Below are positions 7,137 through 14,370 of a stretch of 48,192 nt of DNA, piece after piece. Every line of letters begins with the position of its first letter. Within the stretch, counting starts at the first letter, position 1. The DNA lies in the NCBI GenBank assembly GCA_049646245.1, contig JBARVL010000440.1, positions 1 to 48,192 of the forward strand, written 5' to 3'. Under the pieces are notes generated by a model. It worked only from the letters and a program-made list of their open reading frames with translations, did not search any database and was not told the DNA's origin. The stretch comes from Crinalium sp049646245 (GTDB lineage Bacteria > Cyanobacteriota > Cyanobacteriia > Cyanobacteriales > PCC-9333). A program made the position numbers and the translations under genes.

Positions 7137-7403
7137 ATGAGAGACTACAAACACCCATTCTTATCCAATAATTTTCTATGCAGACCGCCGCACAACTACT
7201 GCTGTATTTGCGGAAAGAAAGTAAATGTCTCACCTAGCTTTAATCAAAATTACATGACTCGCGCATCGGAAAATGGAGAGAAAATTGTTGTTGGTTACAT
7301 GATCTTATTCCAGGCTGTCGGCGTTAGAAGTACAGTTTTTTTAGTCTTAACTTCGTCATGTAAAACTGGTATATTTCTTAATCTTTTTTTTGTTTTTTGC
7401 TAG
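7137..7403 (+). CDS. Possible truncated ORF before tnpB (low confidence)
   Basis: An 88-residue frame in an otherwise empty stretch (7041-7455). The first ~60 residues are protein-like and include CCICGKKVNVSP, a possible half zinc site. The end is hydrophobic and poly-Phe-rich, encoded by T-runs, and may be non-coding. It could be the 5' end of a gene cut by insertion of the TnpB element. The rest of the stretch is AT-rich, with alternating TATA-type sequence at 7405-7445, and I see nothing else in it. Confidence 0.3.
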   Translation: MRDYKHPFLSNNFLCRPPHNYCCICGKKVNVSPSFNQNYMTRASENGEKIVVGYMILFQAVGVRSTVFLVLTSSCKTGIFLNLFFVFC

Positions 7404-7455
7404 ATATGCAGTATATACTATATACAATATACATAAAAAATATAGGTAAAAAGCA

Positions 7456-8967
7456 GTGCGAGTTCGGTTTAATTTCAAGTTAAAACCAAATCAAACTCAG
7501 ATAATTAAAATGTCTGAGTGGTTGGTAACTTTGAGAAAACATCGTAACTATGCGTTGCGTGAAAGGGAAACTGGCTATAACACTAATAACCAAAATGCGG
7601 ATACTCCAGTTAGTTATGGTTGGGGTGCATTCTGTGATTTAGAGTCTAATACTGAGTATGGCGCAAGCTGTCCTTTAACTTGTCCTGTAGTTAAACATGG
7701 TGTTATCCCTGATAATTTATCCCTTGCTCTAAAAACCAGTAAGGGTGTAGTTAAATGGGATAATTCATCTGGAATACAGATGAAGGTAACAACACAGTTA
7801 CGCCATAAATATCAAAATTTTGGTGATATCAACTCAGATGTTTTACAGCGTAATGTTGCGAAGTTAGACACCGCATTTAACAACTTTTGGAAGCATGGCA
7901 GAGGATTTCCTAAATATCTGCGTAGATTAGACTCTTTTGAGTACAAACCAGGACAAGTTAACTTAATCACTAAGGGAGATACTTATGCAACTGTATATCT
8001 TCCTGGTATTGGCAACGTTAAAATATTTAATAGCAGGGACTTAAGCTTAATCGCATTAGTTAGAACCTGCACAGTTAAACGTAGTGCCGATAGTTGGTAT
8101 ATTTCCATGTTGGTAGAAATACCAGGAAAATTACCAGAAATTAAGGCAGAAATTAAGTCAGTTGTTGGGATTGACGTTGGCGTTAATAAGCTTGTAGCAA
8201 TATCCGATGGTAGTTTTATCGAAAATATTAAAGCTACTACTAATGCTAAAACTGCTAGACGGTTGGCTATGCGTTATCGTTCAGCGAGTCGTAAAGTTAA
8301 CGGTTCTAAAAATAAGACTAAGGCTTACCAAAAATTAGCCCAAATACAGCATAAACTAGCTCAAAAACGAGACGGTTATAATTGGCAAGCTGCATCGAAA
8401 ATTGTTAAAACTGCTGACGCGGTTGGACGTGAAGACCTGAAGATTATCAACATGGTCAAACGTGCGAAACCTAAACATGATGGTAAGGGAGGTTATTTAA
8501 AAAACGGGGCATCTAGAAAAACTGGACTAAACAAAGTAATCCTTGATTGCGGTTGGGGTGATTTATTTAGTAAAATTGCGTGGTTGGCTACCAAATCAGG
8601 TAAACCAGTTATTGCAGTTGATCCAAAATATTCCAGTCAGGAATGCCCAAAATGCAAACATATTGACAAGAAAAATCGCAGTGGTGAAAAGTTTATCTGC
8701 ACTAACTGTGGCTATACCGAACACGCTGATACAAAAGCATCAAGAACTATAGCTAAAAAAGTTGGGTTAGTTTTCCCAAAAAATGTAAAGAAAACTCTAC
8801 TCCGAGACTCGGAGAAAGTTATGCCTGTGAAGATATCGTTGCCTAAGTGCAAGGAGTCCAGGAACCATGCCTATGAGCAATTGAATGTTCAATTAAGTTT
8901 GTTCAATTTAACTGATTATGCAATTGCTGACAAACGGAAATCTAGAAAATACGGCAGAAACTTCTAG
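7456..8967 (+). CDS. tnpB: TnpB RNA-guided nuclease (IS200/IS605 OrfB)
   Basis: 503 residues from GTG 7456 (MRVRFNFKLKPNQTQ), longer than the ~400 typical of TnpB, with an N-terminal insertion of about 60 residues. The RuvC catalytic set is visible: Asp in GIDVGVNKL (about 239), Glu in GREDLKI (about 326), and Asp in HADTKASRTI (about 424). A zinc ribbon CPKC...CTNC sits at about 395-415 between the last two. The usual DxNAAxNI motif is altered to DTKASRTI, but the aspartate remains. No tnpA is present, so the element is non-autonomous for transposition or a domesticated tnpB. A right-end RNA scaffold follows directly (8970-9001). Confidence 0.93.
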   Translation: MRVRFNFKLKPNQTQIIKMSEWLVTLRKHRNYALRERETGYNTNNQNADTPVSYGWGAFCDLESNTEYGASCPLTCPVVKHGVIPDNLSLALKTSKGVVKWDNSSGIQMKVTTQLRHKYQNFGDINSDVLQRNVAKLDTAFNNFWKHGRGFPKYLRRLDSFEYKPGQVNLITKGDTYATVYLPGIGNVKIFNSRDLSLIALVRTCTVKRSADSWYISMLVEIPGKLPEIKAEIKSVVGIDVGVNKLVAISDGSFIENIKATTNAKTARRLAMRYRSASRKVNGSKNKTKAYQKLAQIQHKLAQKRDGYNWQAASKIVKTADAVGREDLKIINMVKRAKPKHDGKGGYLKNGASRKTGLNKVILDCGWGDLFSKIAWLATKSGKPVIAVDPKYSSQECPKCKHIDKKNRSGEKFICTNCGYTEHADTKASRTIAKKVGLVFPKNVKKTLLRDSEKVMPVKISLPKCKESRNHAYEQLNVQLSLFNLTDYAIADKRKSRKYGRNF

Positions 8968-8969
8968 AG

Positions 8970-9021
8970 AATCCCCGTCTCTTTAGAGCGGGGAGTGTCA
9001 AAACAAGTATAGCCTTTAAAG
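8970..9021 (+). ncRNA. Predicted omegaRNA 3' scaffold and guide of TnpB
   Basis: A hairpin, ATCCCCGTCTC / GAGCGGGGA, ends in GTGTCAA (8995-9001). The same end (stem then TGTCAA) is found at the tnpB at 42 kb (right end at 41813, minus strand) and at the orphan end at 33615. In characterised TnpB systems the omegaRNA runs from within the tnpB 3' end to this boundary and the following ~20 nt form the guide. By that rule the guide would be 9002-9021. Scaffold boundaries are inferred. Confidence 0.65.
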
Positions 9022-9028
9022 GCAATGC

Positions 9029-9034
9029 TATAAT
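9029..9034 (+). promoter_or_regulatory. Extended -10 box TGCTATAAT
   Basis: Perfect TATAAT with an upstream TG, 29 bp before ATG 9064. No convincing -35. The same ATGCTATAAT core occurs before the genes at 10023 and before the ncRNA at 11884. Confidence 0.6.
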
Positions 9035-9063
9035 AACTTTGTTACTGAGAATAAAAATAGCCG

Positions 9064-9609
9064 ATGAATGTACAAAACTTTGAAACGTTCGGAAAAATTT
9101 GCATAGGCACTTCACACGTTCCTGGCAAGTTCAATCTAGCCTTCATGGTTGATGAGCCGCCCGACGACTGTAAGAGCAATGAAGAATTTATGTCGCGGGT
9201 AAAATTCGTAGACATTGCCGTCACTCCCGAACAACTTCTTGCTCTAGGAGAAATAGCAACGCTCATCGGCGGCAATCCCAAGCGGGTTGAATCGTTGATT
9301 GAGTTTCAGGGAAGAATCGGTATAAAACCAAGTCCAGAAACCGTCCCGCAAAATTCCGTGCAAAGCGATCGCTGTACCGTAGCGATTATGCACTTTACAG
9401 ACCCTGGGATGTACCCAACAACGATGGTGGTGGAACCCCAGGGAATTGCGAGAACGCTCCACGAAAGGGAGAATGGGTCTTACACTCGATGTCGTGTCAG
9501 AGTCAACGATGAAACATTCTTTTTCAGGCGTTTTCTGGGCGACAAAACATGGTTTACTCACGAAGTTTTCAATAGACTTCGGCAATACTATTCAGAAGAA
9601 GACATCTAA
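9064..9609 (+). CDS. Hypothetical protein
   Basis: 181 residues. The first ~85 are beta-rich with PGKFNLAFMVDEPPDDC and a helix EQLLALGEIATLIGG. A linker follows, then a second domain with FTDPGMYPTTMVVEPQGIARTL and a C-terminal TWFTHEVFNRLRQYYSEED. No family recognised. It carries a HIP1 site at about 9366, showing adaptation to the cyanobacterial host. Monocistronic, with promoter at 9029 and terminator at 9618. Confidence 0.75.
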   Translation: MNVQNFETFGKICIGTSHVPGKFNLAFMVDEPPDDCKSNEEFMSRVKFVDIAVTPEQLLALGEIATLIGGNPKRVESLIEFQGRIGIKPSPETVPQNSVQSDRCTVAIMHFTDPGMYPTTMVVEPQGIARTLHERENGSYTRCRVRVNDETFFFRRFLGDKTWFTHEVFNRLRQYYSEEDI

Positions 9610-9617
9610 CAAAATTT

Positions 9618-9648
9618 AAAGCCACGTCATAACGACGCGGCTTTTTTA
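9618..9648 (+). terminator. Rho-independent terminator
   Basis: Stem AAAGCC-CGTC / GACG-GGCTTT (one internal mismatch) plus T-run, between convergent genes. Confidence 0.8.
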
Positions 9649-9652
9649 TTGC

Positions 9653-9895
9653 TCAAGAAACTTCGCTTAGAGCGATCGCGTTAGATGAAAGCAGTTGCCA
9701 CCCTTGCTTCCGCAAATGCAAGTAAGTCGCCCACCCTTTAGAGTGAGAATCCAAGGGGAAATCTGGGACGGCGTACTCTTCAAAGTCAGGCAATCGGTAA
9801 TCCTGCCACTTCTTTCTTGCGGATAGGCGCAAATGCAAAGTTTTTTCCCCATCACCGCCACTTCCACACAGCCAAGCCATCTGCTTTGCGTCCAT
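9653..9895 (-). CDS. Hypothetical protein
   Basis: 80 residues from the ATG at 9895. Rich in Trp and charged residues (SARKKWQDYRLPDFEEYAVPDF, ATYLHLRKQGWQLL). A second overlapping minus-strand frame (9667-9921) is judged a shadow: it has less protein-like composition. No family recognised. It is divergent from the gene at 10023, with the 12-mer in between. Confidence 0.6.
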   Translation of the reverse strand: MDAKQMAWLCGSGGDGEKTLHLRLSARKKWQDYRLPDFEEYAVPDFPLDSHSKGWATYLHLRKQGWQLLSSNAIALSEVS

Positions 9896-9968
9896 AACAT
9901 CCTCACACCTTTAAATTCCATACTATTAATCCAATTTTAATCGTTTACTTTTAAGTGTATTTACCTAT

Positions 9969-9991
9969 TAGTATATCATTTATGCTATAAT
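9969..9991 (+). promoter_or_regulatory. Repeated motif TAGTATATCATT plus -10 box TATAAT
   Basis: Exact 12-mer at 9969-9980, spacer TATGC, then TATAAT at 9986-9991 within an extended TGCTATAAT. The motif is therefore placed where a regulator would contact the promoter spacer. Confidence 0.65.
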
Positions 9992-10022
9992 AGAAGTATC
10001 AAAGCAAATAAGGACGCTTCAA

Positions 10023-10343
10023 ATGAAGAACGTAACCCCAGTTTTCGCACACGTAGAACACGGCAGCATCCTCAACTTCTTCGCTTCAATAAAAGAGGCT
10101 AAGAATGCGGTATTAGACGACAGTGGATATATATCCACCATCTTGCCAGGGGATATATGCACAGAAGGTGTCCAAGTACTCAATTCCAGCAATACTATTT
10201 ATGCCAGGATTGGAGGGTTTGAAAAAATCTACGCTATCCCTGAATGGGTAGAAATGGTGGGAGAAGATAATTCTCGTCTTCTTTTTAATGCTATTAATAC
10301 GTGGATGGAGTGGGAAAAACTCAAGAAGGAAGTATTAGCCTGA
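10023..10343 (+). CDS. Hypothetical protein, paralogue of the next gene
   Basis: 106 residues starting MKNVTPVFAHVEHGSILNFF. The start pattern MKNxxxVxAxxxxxS, the DxxQxGYxxxILPGDI-type middle and the YAIPEWVEM block resemble the gene at 10459 (MKNLDTVYAYCMCIS, YVRPQWMEM), so the two are diverged duplicates. A beta-rich small domain followed by a helix. Own promoter (9969-9991) and own terminator. Confidence 0.78.
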   Translation: MKNVTPVFAHVEHGSILNFFASIKEAKNAVLDDSGYISTILPGDICTEGVQVLNSSNTIYARIGGFEKIYAIPEWVEMVGEDNSRLLFNAINTWMEWEKLKKEVLA

Positions 10344-10352
10344 TTTAACCTA

Positions 10353-10396
10353 CAGCAAAAAGCCGCTTAGTTGTTTAACTAAGCGGCTTTTTGCTG
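10353..10396. terminator. Strong terminator
   Basis: 20-bp perfect stem CAGCAAAAAGCCGCTTAGTT / AACTAAGCGGCTTTTTGCTG with a GTTT loop. The next 12-mer begins 7 bp after it. Confidence 0.88.
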
Positions 10397-10402
10397 CCCA
10401 AT

Positions 10403-10426
10403 TAGTATATCATTATGTGTTACAAT
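10403..10426 (+). promoter_or_regulatory. Repeated motif TAGTATATCATT plus -10 box TACAAT
   Basis: Exact 12-mer at 10403-10414, 6-bp spacer, then TACAAT (10421-10426); 44 bp from motif end to ATG. Same architecture as before the gene at 10023. Confidence 0.65.
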
Positions 10427-10458
10427 AAAGGTAAGACAAAGAAAATCATAGGATTCTA

Positions 10459-10860
10459 ATGAAAAACTTAGACACTGTTTACGCCTATTGTATGTGCATC
10501 TCCGTCATAGGGTTTTCCCCTACACAAGCGGAGGCTCAAGAAGAGGCAGACAAATTAGAGCCAATGGACGTAGCCGACTCAATACAAAGTGGCTACGTCC
10601 TGGAAATAAAACCAGGGCAGATAGATGACAACATCTATCAAGGCTCGGAAGGGCTAAACGACTATGTTGTCTTTGAGGGACAAACCTACGTCCGTCCACA
10701 GTGGATGGAAATGGGTGCTGCCCCAAGACTGCGCCAAATAGCTACTCAAAAAATGGTGAGGAAGCTCGAAGATGCGAAAGACTCCAGAGCCGCACAACAA
10801 GCTCTGAAAGAAGTGGGGACAATCCCCTGGGAAGAACTTAAGGCAGAATTAGAGCTTTAA
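10459..10860 (+). CDS. Hypothetical protein, paralogue of the preceding gene
   Basis: 133 residues. The N-terminal ~80 residues parallel the gene at 10023: MKN start, an AEAQEEADKLEPMDVADSI helix, VLEIKPGQIDDNIY, and the TYVRPQWMEM block. It adds a C-terminal helical extension (ATQKMVRKLEDAKDSRAAQQ). The pair may arise from the same cassette duplication that produced the 12-mer/terminator units. Function unknown. Confidence 0.78.
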   Translation: MKNLDTVYAYCMCISVIGFSPTQAEAQEEADKLEPMDVADSIQSGYVLEIKPGQIDDNIYQGSEGLNDYVVFEGQTYVRPQWMEMGAAPRLRQIATQKMVRKLEDAKDSRAAQQALKEVGTIPWEELKAELEL

Positions 10861-10870
10861 GTTCTTCTTA

Positions 10871-10912
10871 AAACAAAACCTCGACTTAATTAATTAAGTC
10901 GGGGTTTTGTTT
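10871..10912. terminator. Bidirectional terminator
   Basis: Long stem AAAACAAAACC-CGACTTAA / TTAAGTCG-GGTTTTGTTTT between convergent genes ending at 10860 and 10916. Confidence 0.87.
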
Positions 10913-10915
10913 TGG

Positions 10916-11110
10916 CTATTTTTTAGCTGTTTTCTTAGTTGTCTTGTTGGTCGTTTTCTTGGTTTTTTCCGCCTGTTCTTTTTTAGCTGCCTCAGATTCA
11001 AGCGTAAGTCTAAGAGTTACCGGATCTGGAACCCAGCCACAATCTATACACATCGAGGCATCCAATCCAGGTATATAGAACTTCTTGGAGCATTTAGGAC
11101 ATTTATCCAT
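10916..11110 (-). CDS. Zinc-ribbon protein with lysine-rich tail
   Basis: 64 residues: MDKCPKCSKKF followed by CIDCG gives two CxxC pairs about 17 residues apart, a zinc-ribbon knuckle pair. The C-terminal third is a Lys/Thr repeat (KKTTNKTTKKTAKK), similar to histone H1-like tails that bind nucleic acid without sequence specificity. A small nucleic-acid-binding protein is the likely role (inference). It lies 35 bp downstream of an acidic protein on the same strand and probably shares its transcript. Confidence 0.75.
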   Translation of the reverse strand: MDKCPKCSKKFYIPGLDASMCIDCGWVPDPVTLRLTLESEAAKKEQAEKTKKTTNKTTKKTAKK

Positions 11111-11145
11111 TGTTCACCTAGTCACCTCTAGTAAGAGAGATCGCT

Positions 11146-11394
11146 CTAATTCTCCTGGGATTCTACATCTTCGTCTCCGTCCTCTTCATTATCATCTGGT
11201 TCATCCGTTTCATCCCAATCCCAAGGCTCACCCTCTTCTTCCTCCCCCTCTACGGAAAAGCTAAAGCTACCTGTATCATTGGAGTCCGCTCCTGACCTAC
11301 GACCCATTTTGACCTGTTTAGAAACTTGTTCCAAAGCAAGTTCAACGTCACCGTCCGTATGTCCTTCGATTTCAATCTTTAAGATTAGTGTCAT
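11146..11394 (-). CDS. Small protein with very acidic C terminus
   Basis: 82 residues. The N-terminal ~30 form a beta-helix pattern, MTLILKIEIEGHTDGDVELA, then a serine-rich linker and a tail dominated by Glu and Asp (EGEEEEGEPWDWDETDEPDD). Such tails are seen in DNA-mimic and anti-restriction proteins, but composition alone does not prove this. Upstream of the basic zinc-ribbon gene: an acidic/basic pair in one operon. Divergent from the gene at 11455 across the 12-mer at 11419. Confidence 0.72.
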   Translation of the reverse strand: MTLILKIEIEGHTDGDVELALEQVSKQVKMGRRSGADSNDTGSFSFSVEGEEEEGEPWDWDETDEPDDNEEDGDEDVESQEN

Positions 11395-11418
11395 TGCTAA
11401 GTAAATAGATTATTCTTA

Positions 11419-11430
11419 TAGTATATCATT
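11419..11430 (+). promoter_or_regulatory. Repeated upstream motif TAGTATATCATT
   Basis: Exact copy. It ends 24 bp before ATG 11455 and lies 25 bp from the divergent start at 11394. Confidence 0.6.
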
Positions 11431-11454
11431 TGACAAAACAACGGAGCTAATGCA

Positions 11455-11865
11455 ATGCAATGTAAATTCAGTTACGACCAAGAACGTGCGATCACGGTTT
11501 CCGACGAAGGAGAAATTCAGTTCTGGTATCCGCCAGAACCAGAAGAAGTTGCGAAAACGAAATCATTTATCAACAACAAAGGGGAAATGCTTTCACTTGT
11601 CCCCGACGACGGAGTAGGCTGGCAAAAAAACAAGAAAGTTGCGAAGTATTGCGAATACTATCAACTATGGATGGGCGAAGAAGATCCATCCACGTCGTTT
11701 TGTTGGGCTATCCGCCGTTGCTCGGTCAGTGGCGAAGCCAAGCTAGAGACGATCAGAGCTAGTATCAACCCTCGCGGGATGAGTGACGCAGACTTCTGGG
11801 TGGAGCAATGCAAATCTTACGTTCCTGACAGCCTAGTGGCGGACTACGTTGCTAACTCGGACTAA
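11455..11865 (+). CDS. Hypothetical protein
   Basis: 136 residues, MQCKFSYDQERAITVSDEGE. Beta-rich, with WYPPEPEEV, GWQKNKKVAKYCEYYQLWMG and a C-terminal CKSYVPDSLVADYVA. GGAG at 11442 is a usable ribosome binding site. No family recognised. Its last codons contain the -35 region of the downstream ncRNA promoter. Confidence 0.78.
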   Translation: MQCKFSYDQERAITVSDEGEIQFWYPPEPEEVAKTKSFINNKGEMLSLVPDDGVGWQKNKKVAKYCEYYQLWMGEEDPSTSFCWAIRRCSVSGEAKLETIRASINPRGMSDADFWVEQCKSYVPDSLVADYVANSD

Positions 11866-11877
11866 CAATGCTATAAT
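11849..11877 (+). promoter_or_regulatory. Sigma-70 promoter of the structured RNA
   Basis: TTGCTA (11849-11854), 17-bp spacer, TATAAT (11872-11877) with extended TG. This is the best matched promoter in the window. Transcription would start near 11884. Confidence 0.7.
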
Positions 11878-11883
11878 AGACTT

Positions 11884-12368
11884 AAGCGATGGAAACGGGG
11901 ACGTTTCCTGTTAAACGGCATTTTCACAAGCACCGTTTATACGACACAGGTTTAGCCGCCTATACAAGCACTTTGAGTAAGTTAGAGTGTGATCAATCAG
12001 TAGAGATTGTGGCGGTTCTCACTATTGTTCTGGCACGTAATTTTCTACGATCAATTACGGTAAAACGTAAGCACTAAGCAGCTTGCGATGTCAGTTGGTA
12101 AGATTAAATAAACCAGGCGTGGATAGCCTTGAGACAATTGCAGCCCAAGGCATCAGTTCAGGGAACTGATGAATATTGAGGTCGCTTATAACTTGTAGAG
12201 TCTTCCGGTAAGGAACCTTGAAATTAATGCCTGGACTCACGCAATCTTTACACTTTAGGTTCCAGGATGATCGCCCTAAACTTGCGAAGAAGTTTAAGCG
12301 GTAAGTCACCTTCAGCGCTGAAGTTGGCGGAAGCTCGGAAACATGAATTTGTTGTCCGAGCTTTTATT
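11884..12368 (+). ncRNA. Probable large structured non-coding RNA (~485 nt), class not recognised
   Basis: This stretch lies between the promoter at 11849-11877 and a rho-independent terminator at 12331-12368 and contains no convincing gene. Stems seen: GGAAACG/CGTTTCC (11891/11902), TAAACGG/CCGTTTA (11912/11933), CGTAATT/AATTACG (12036/12053), CGTAAGC/GCTTGCG (12066/12081), CATCAGTTC/GAACTGATG (12151/12163), long-range GGAACCT/AGGTTCC (12212/12257), long-range CCAGGC/GCCTGG (12113/12229), TAAACTT/AAGTTTA (12277/12290) and a CTTCAGC/GCTGAAG dyad (12310-12323). A 62-residue frame at 11889-12077 runs through the first stems and is judged spurious. Large ornate RNAs such as GOLLD and ROOL are known in phages and mobile DNA; membership in either is not claimed. 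Confidence 0.6.
12331..12368 (+). terminator. Terminator of the structured RNA
   Basis: Stem AAGCTCGGA / TCCGAGCTT (12331-12339 with 12355-12363), then TTTATTT. Confidence 0.82.
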
Positions 12369-12378
12369 TGCAAAAAAA

Positions 12379-12408
12379 TATCCAACGTGTTGATCAACAC
12401 GTTGGATA
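12379..12408. repeat. 20-bp palindrome copy 2 (perfect, extended to 30 bp)
   Basis: AACGTGTTGATCAACACGTT at 12384-12403, extended on both sides to TATCC...GGATA. It has no loop and no T-tract, so it is a protein site rather than a terminator. It lies between the structured RNA and a convergent small gene. Confidence 0.9.
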
Positions 12409-12460
12409 TAGCAGTTCTAGCTTGAGGTACTAGATGCAACATCAGGTACATACTAGCTCA

Positions 12461-12685
12461 CTAAAAATGGCTTTTGCGAAATCTAGCCTTGCAGCATCTT
12501 TCCAGCATCCCGTGATCGCTATCATCCAACCTTTGGGCAATTTCTATATAAAGGCAAACTGCCTCAATTCCCTCAAGGTTTTCAAGTCCGTTTAGAGCGA
12601 CCGACCAATTACCACCTTCCCTGACAGTTCTAGCCAATTCTTCCGCTAAAGACTCTATCTCTGATTCAGTAATTTTTTTGGACAT
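12461..12685 (-). CDS. Small hypothetical helical protein
   Basis: 74 residues, MSKKITESEIESLAEELART. Amphipathic helices throughout, including NGLENLEGIEAVCLYIEIAQRL, and a basic C terminus (CCKARFRKSHF). No family recognised. Divergent from the sensor-kinase operon, sharing the intergenic region that holds the 12-mer at 12712. Confidence 0.7.
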   Translation of the reverse strand: MSKKITESEIESLAEELARTVREGGNWSVALNGLENLEGIEAVCLYIEIAQRLDDSDHGMLERCCKARFRKSHF

Positions 12686-12711
12686 TATTCACAAAATAAA
12701 GTATCTAAAAT

Positions 12712-12723
12712 TAGTATATCATT
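12712..12723 (+). promoter_or_regulatory. Repeated upstream motif TAGTATATCATT before the kinase operon
   Basis: Exact copy, the last in the series, 147 bp upstream of the kinase start. It is also in a divergent intergenic region, next to the gene starting at 12685. Confidence 0.55.
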
Positions 12724-12870
12724 ATTCCGTAGCAAGCCTATTTACGCCAATTCAAGGGATTCAGGCTAAAATTGAATTTAAGCAAAGATTTAACAACTTA
12801 ATCGTAATCTCACAAGCAACAATTTTTTGAGAATGAATTGTTGCTTGATTATTTTAAGGGTAAAAACGTT

Positions 12871-14337
12871 ATGGAATTAGGGCATATTTTTTTGGCGTAC
12901 ATGGCACACGGACACTGCTATCTTTGGAATCCCTGGCTAACAAGTGTCCATGTAATCAGCGATGCAGGCACGGCTTTAGCTTATTTCAGTATCTCTGCTT
13001 ACCTAGCGCTAGTCGCATACAAAAATGAATCGTTATCAAAAATAAAAGTGCTGTTGTTTATTTACGGAGCTTTTATCGTCTTGTGTGGAATAAGTCATCT
13101 ATTGGCTGTTATAGAGATATGGAAACCGATTTACTGGGTATCTGGGGTAGAAAAAACTGCGATGGCGTTGACAAGTATCTACGCAGCTTTTATCACACCT
13201 CCCACCGTCAGAGGTGCTTTATCTTTAGCGAAAAAACAAGCACGGGCTGAATCACTACTGCGGGAGTCCGAAGGTAGATTCCAAGCCTTTATGGATAATA
13301 TTCCAATGAATATATGGATCAAAGATGCGGATCTGCGAATTATATATGCGAACAGTAGACTAAAAAAATATTTCAAAGAAGCACAACCACTGGGTAAGAA
13401 AGATGAAGAATGGCTACCTCCTAACATTGCAATAGAAACCCGCAAGAATGACCTGAAAGCGCTCGACACAGGGATGCCTGTAGAGGCAATAGAAGAAGTT
13501 CCGTTCGTAACGGAAGATGGTGTAGAAATACGGACGTGGGAAGTTTATAAATTCGTAATTGAAACTCCCGTTGACAGGTTGGTTGGCGGCTGCGGCATTG
13601 ATATTACAGAACGCTTAAAGATAGTTGATGAATTACAGCGATCAAACACGGACTTGGAGCAATTTGCCTACGCAGTATCACACGATTTGCAGCAGCCCCT
13701 GCGAACTATTTCTGGATTTTCCACCCAATTACAAACAAGGCTTTTAGCCTCAAACATCTTGGATAGTGAGTCTGAAAGCTTTCTGATGCGGATAATAAGA
13801 GCAACAGATCGGATGAAGTTATTGATCAACGATTTGTTGGTTTATTCTCGAATCAATCAAGCTCAAAACTACGAATTAGTTGACGTAGAAGAAGTAGTAA
13901 AAGATGTTTTAGAAAATCTAGACGAACTAATTACAGCGACCAACACTCAGGTAATTACCACGCCTTTACCTAAAATAAACGGAGACAGAACTCAGATCAA
14001 CCAATTATTCCAAAATTTAGTTGAAAACGCAATTAAATACAGATCTCCTGATCGAGATTGCATTGTTAAAATAACATCGACCAAAGTTTCTCAACGCACA
14101 AGATTTCGAGTAATCGACTTAATCACATACAGCGTTTCGGATAACGGTGTTGGAATTGAGAGAGAATTCCATGAAGTTATTTTCAATGTTTTCCAACGTC
14201 TTCATGGCAGCGAAATTACTGGCACAGGAATGGGACTTGCCGTTTGTAAGCGAATTGTCGAGGCTCACGAAGGCGCTATCGGTGTTATTTCGGAAGTTGG
14301 CGTAGGTAGTACATTTTGGTTCACGCTACGAGATTAA
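12871..14337 (+). CDS. Histidine kinase with ethylene-receptor-like membrane domain and PAS
   Basis: About 488 residues from ATG 12871; an in-frame TTG at 12838 is less likely. The N-terminal ~120 residues contain AHGHCYLWNP, SDAGTALAYFSIS and CGISHL. These match the pattern of the copper-binding ethylene-receptor domain (Asp, Tyr, and Cys-x3-His), although the usual Pro after YFSI is Ser. A PAS domain (about 125-245) follows. Then a phytochrome-type HisKA with the phospho-His in YAVSHDLQQPL, an ATPase N-box QNLVENAIKY, G1 DNGVGIE and G2 GTGMGLAV. It should autophosphorylate and pass phosphate to the regulators encoded next. The ligand (ethylene, or light via another chromophore) is not shown by sequence alone. 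Confidence 0.9.
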   Translation: MELGHIFLAYMAHGHCYLWNPWLTSVHVISDAGTALAYFSISAYLALVAYKNESLSKIKVLLFIYGAFIVLCGISHLLAVIEIWKPIYWVSGVEKTAMALTSIYAAFITPPTVRGALSLAKKQARAESLLRESEGRFQAFMDNIPMNIWIKDADLRIIYANSRLKKYFKEAQPLGKKDEEWLPPNIAIETRKNDLKALDTGMPVEAIEEVPFVTEDGVEIRTWEVYKFVIETPVDRLVGGCGIDITERLKIVDELQRSNTDLEQFAYAVSHDLQQPLRTISGFSTQLQTRLLASNILDSESESFLMRIIRATDRMKLLINDLLVYSRINQAQNYELVDVEEVVKDVLENLDELITATNTQVITTPLPKINGDRTQINQLFQNLVENAIKYRSPDRDCIVKITSTKVSQRTRFRVIDLITYSVSDNGVGIEREFHEVIFNVFQRLHGSEITGTGMGLAVCKRIVEAHEGAIGVISEVGVGSTFWFTLRD

Positions 14338-14370
14338 GTTATTCTTTCACAGGCATTTCAGGGAATTCCA

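Noticed and set aside
11889..12077. 62-residue frame within the structured RNA region
   Set aside because: It runs through the first four stems, would start ~5 nt after the transcription start without a ribosome binding site, and does not look like a folded protein.
12091..12451. Minus-strand frames opposite the structured RNA
   Set aside because: They are complementary to strong stems, overlap each other, and have no ribosome binding site.
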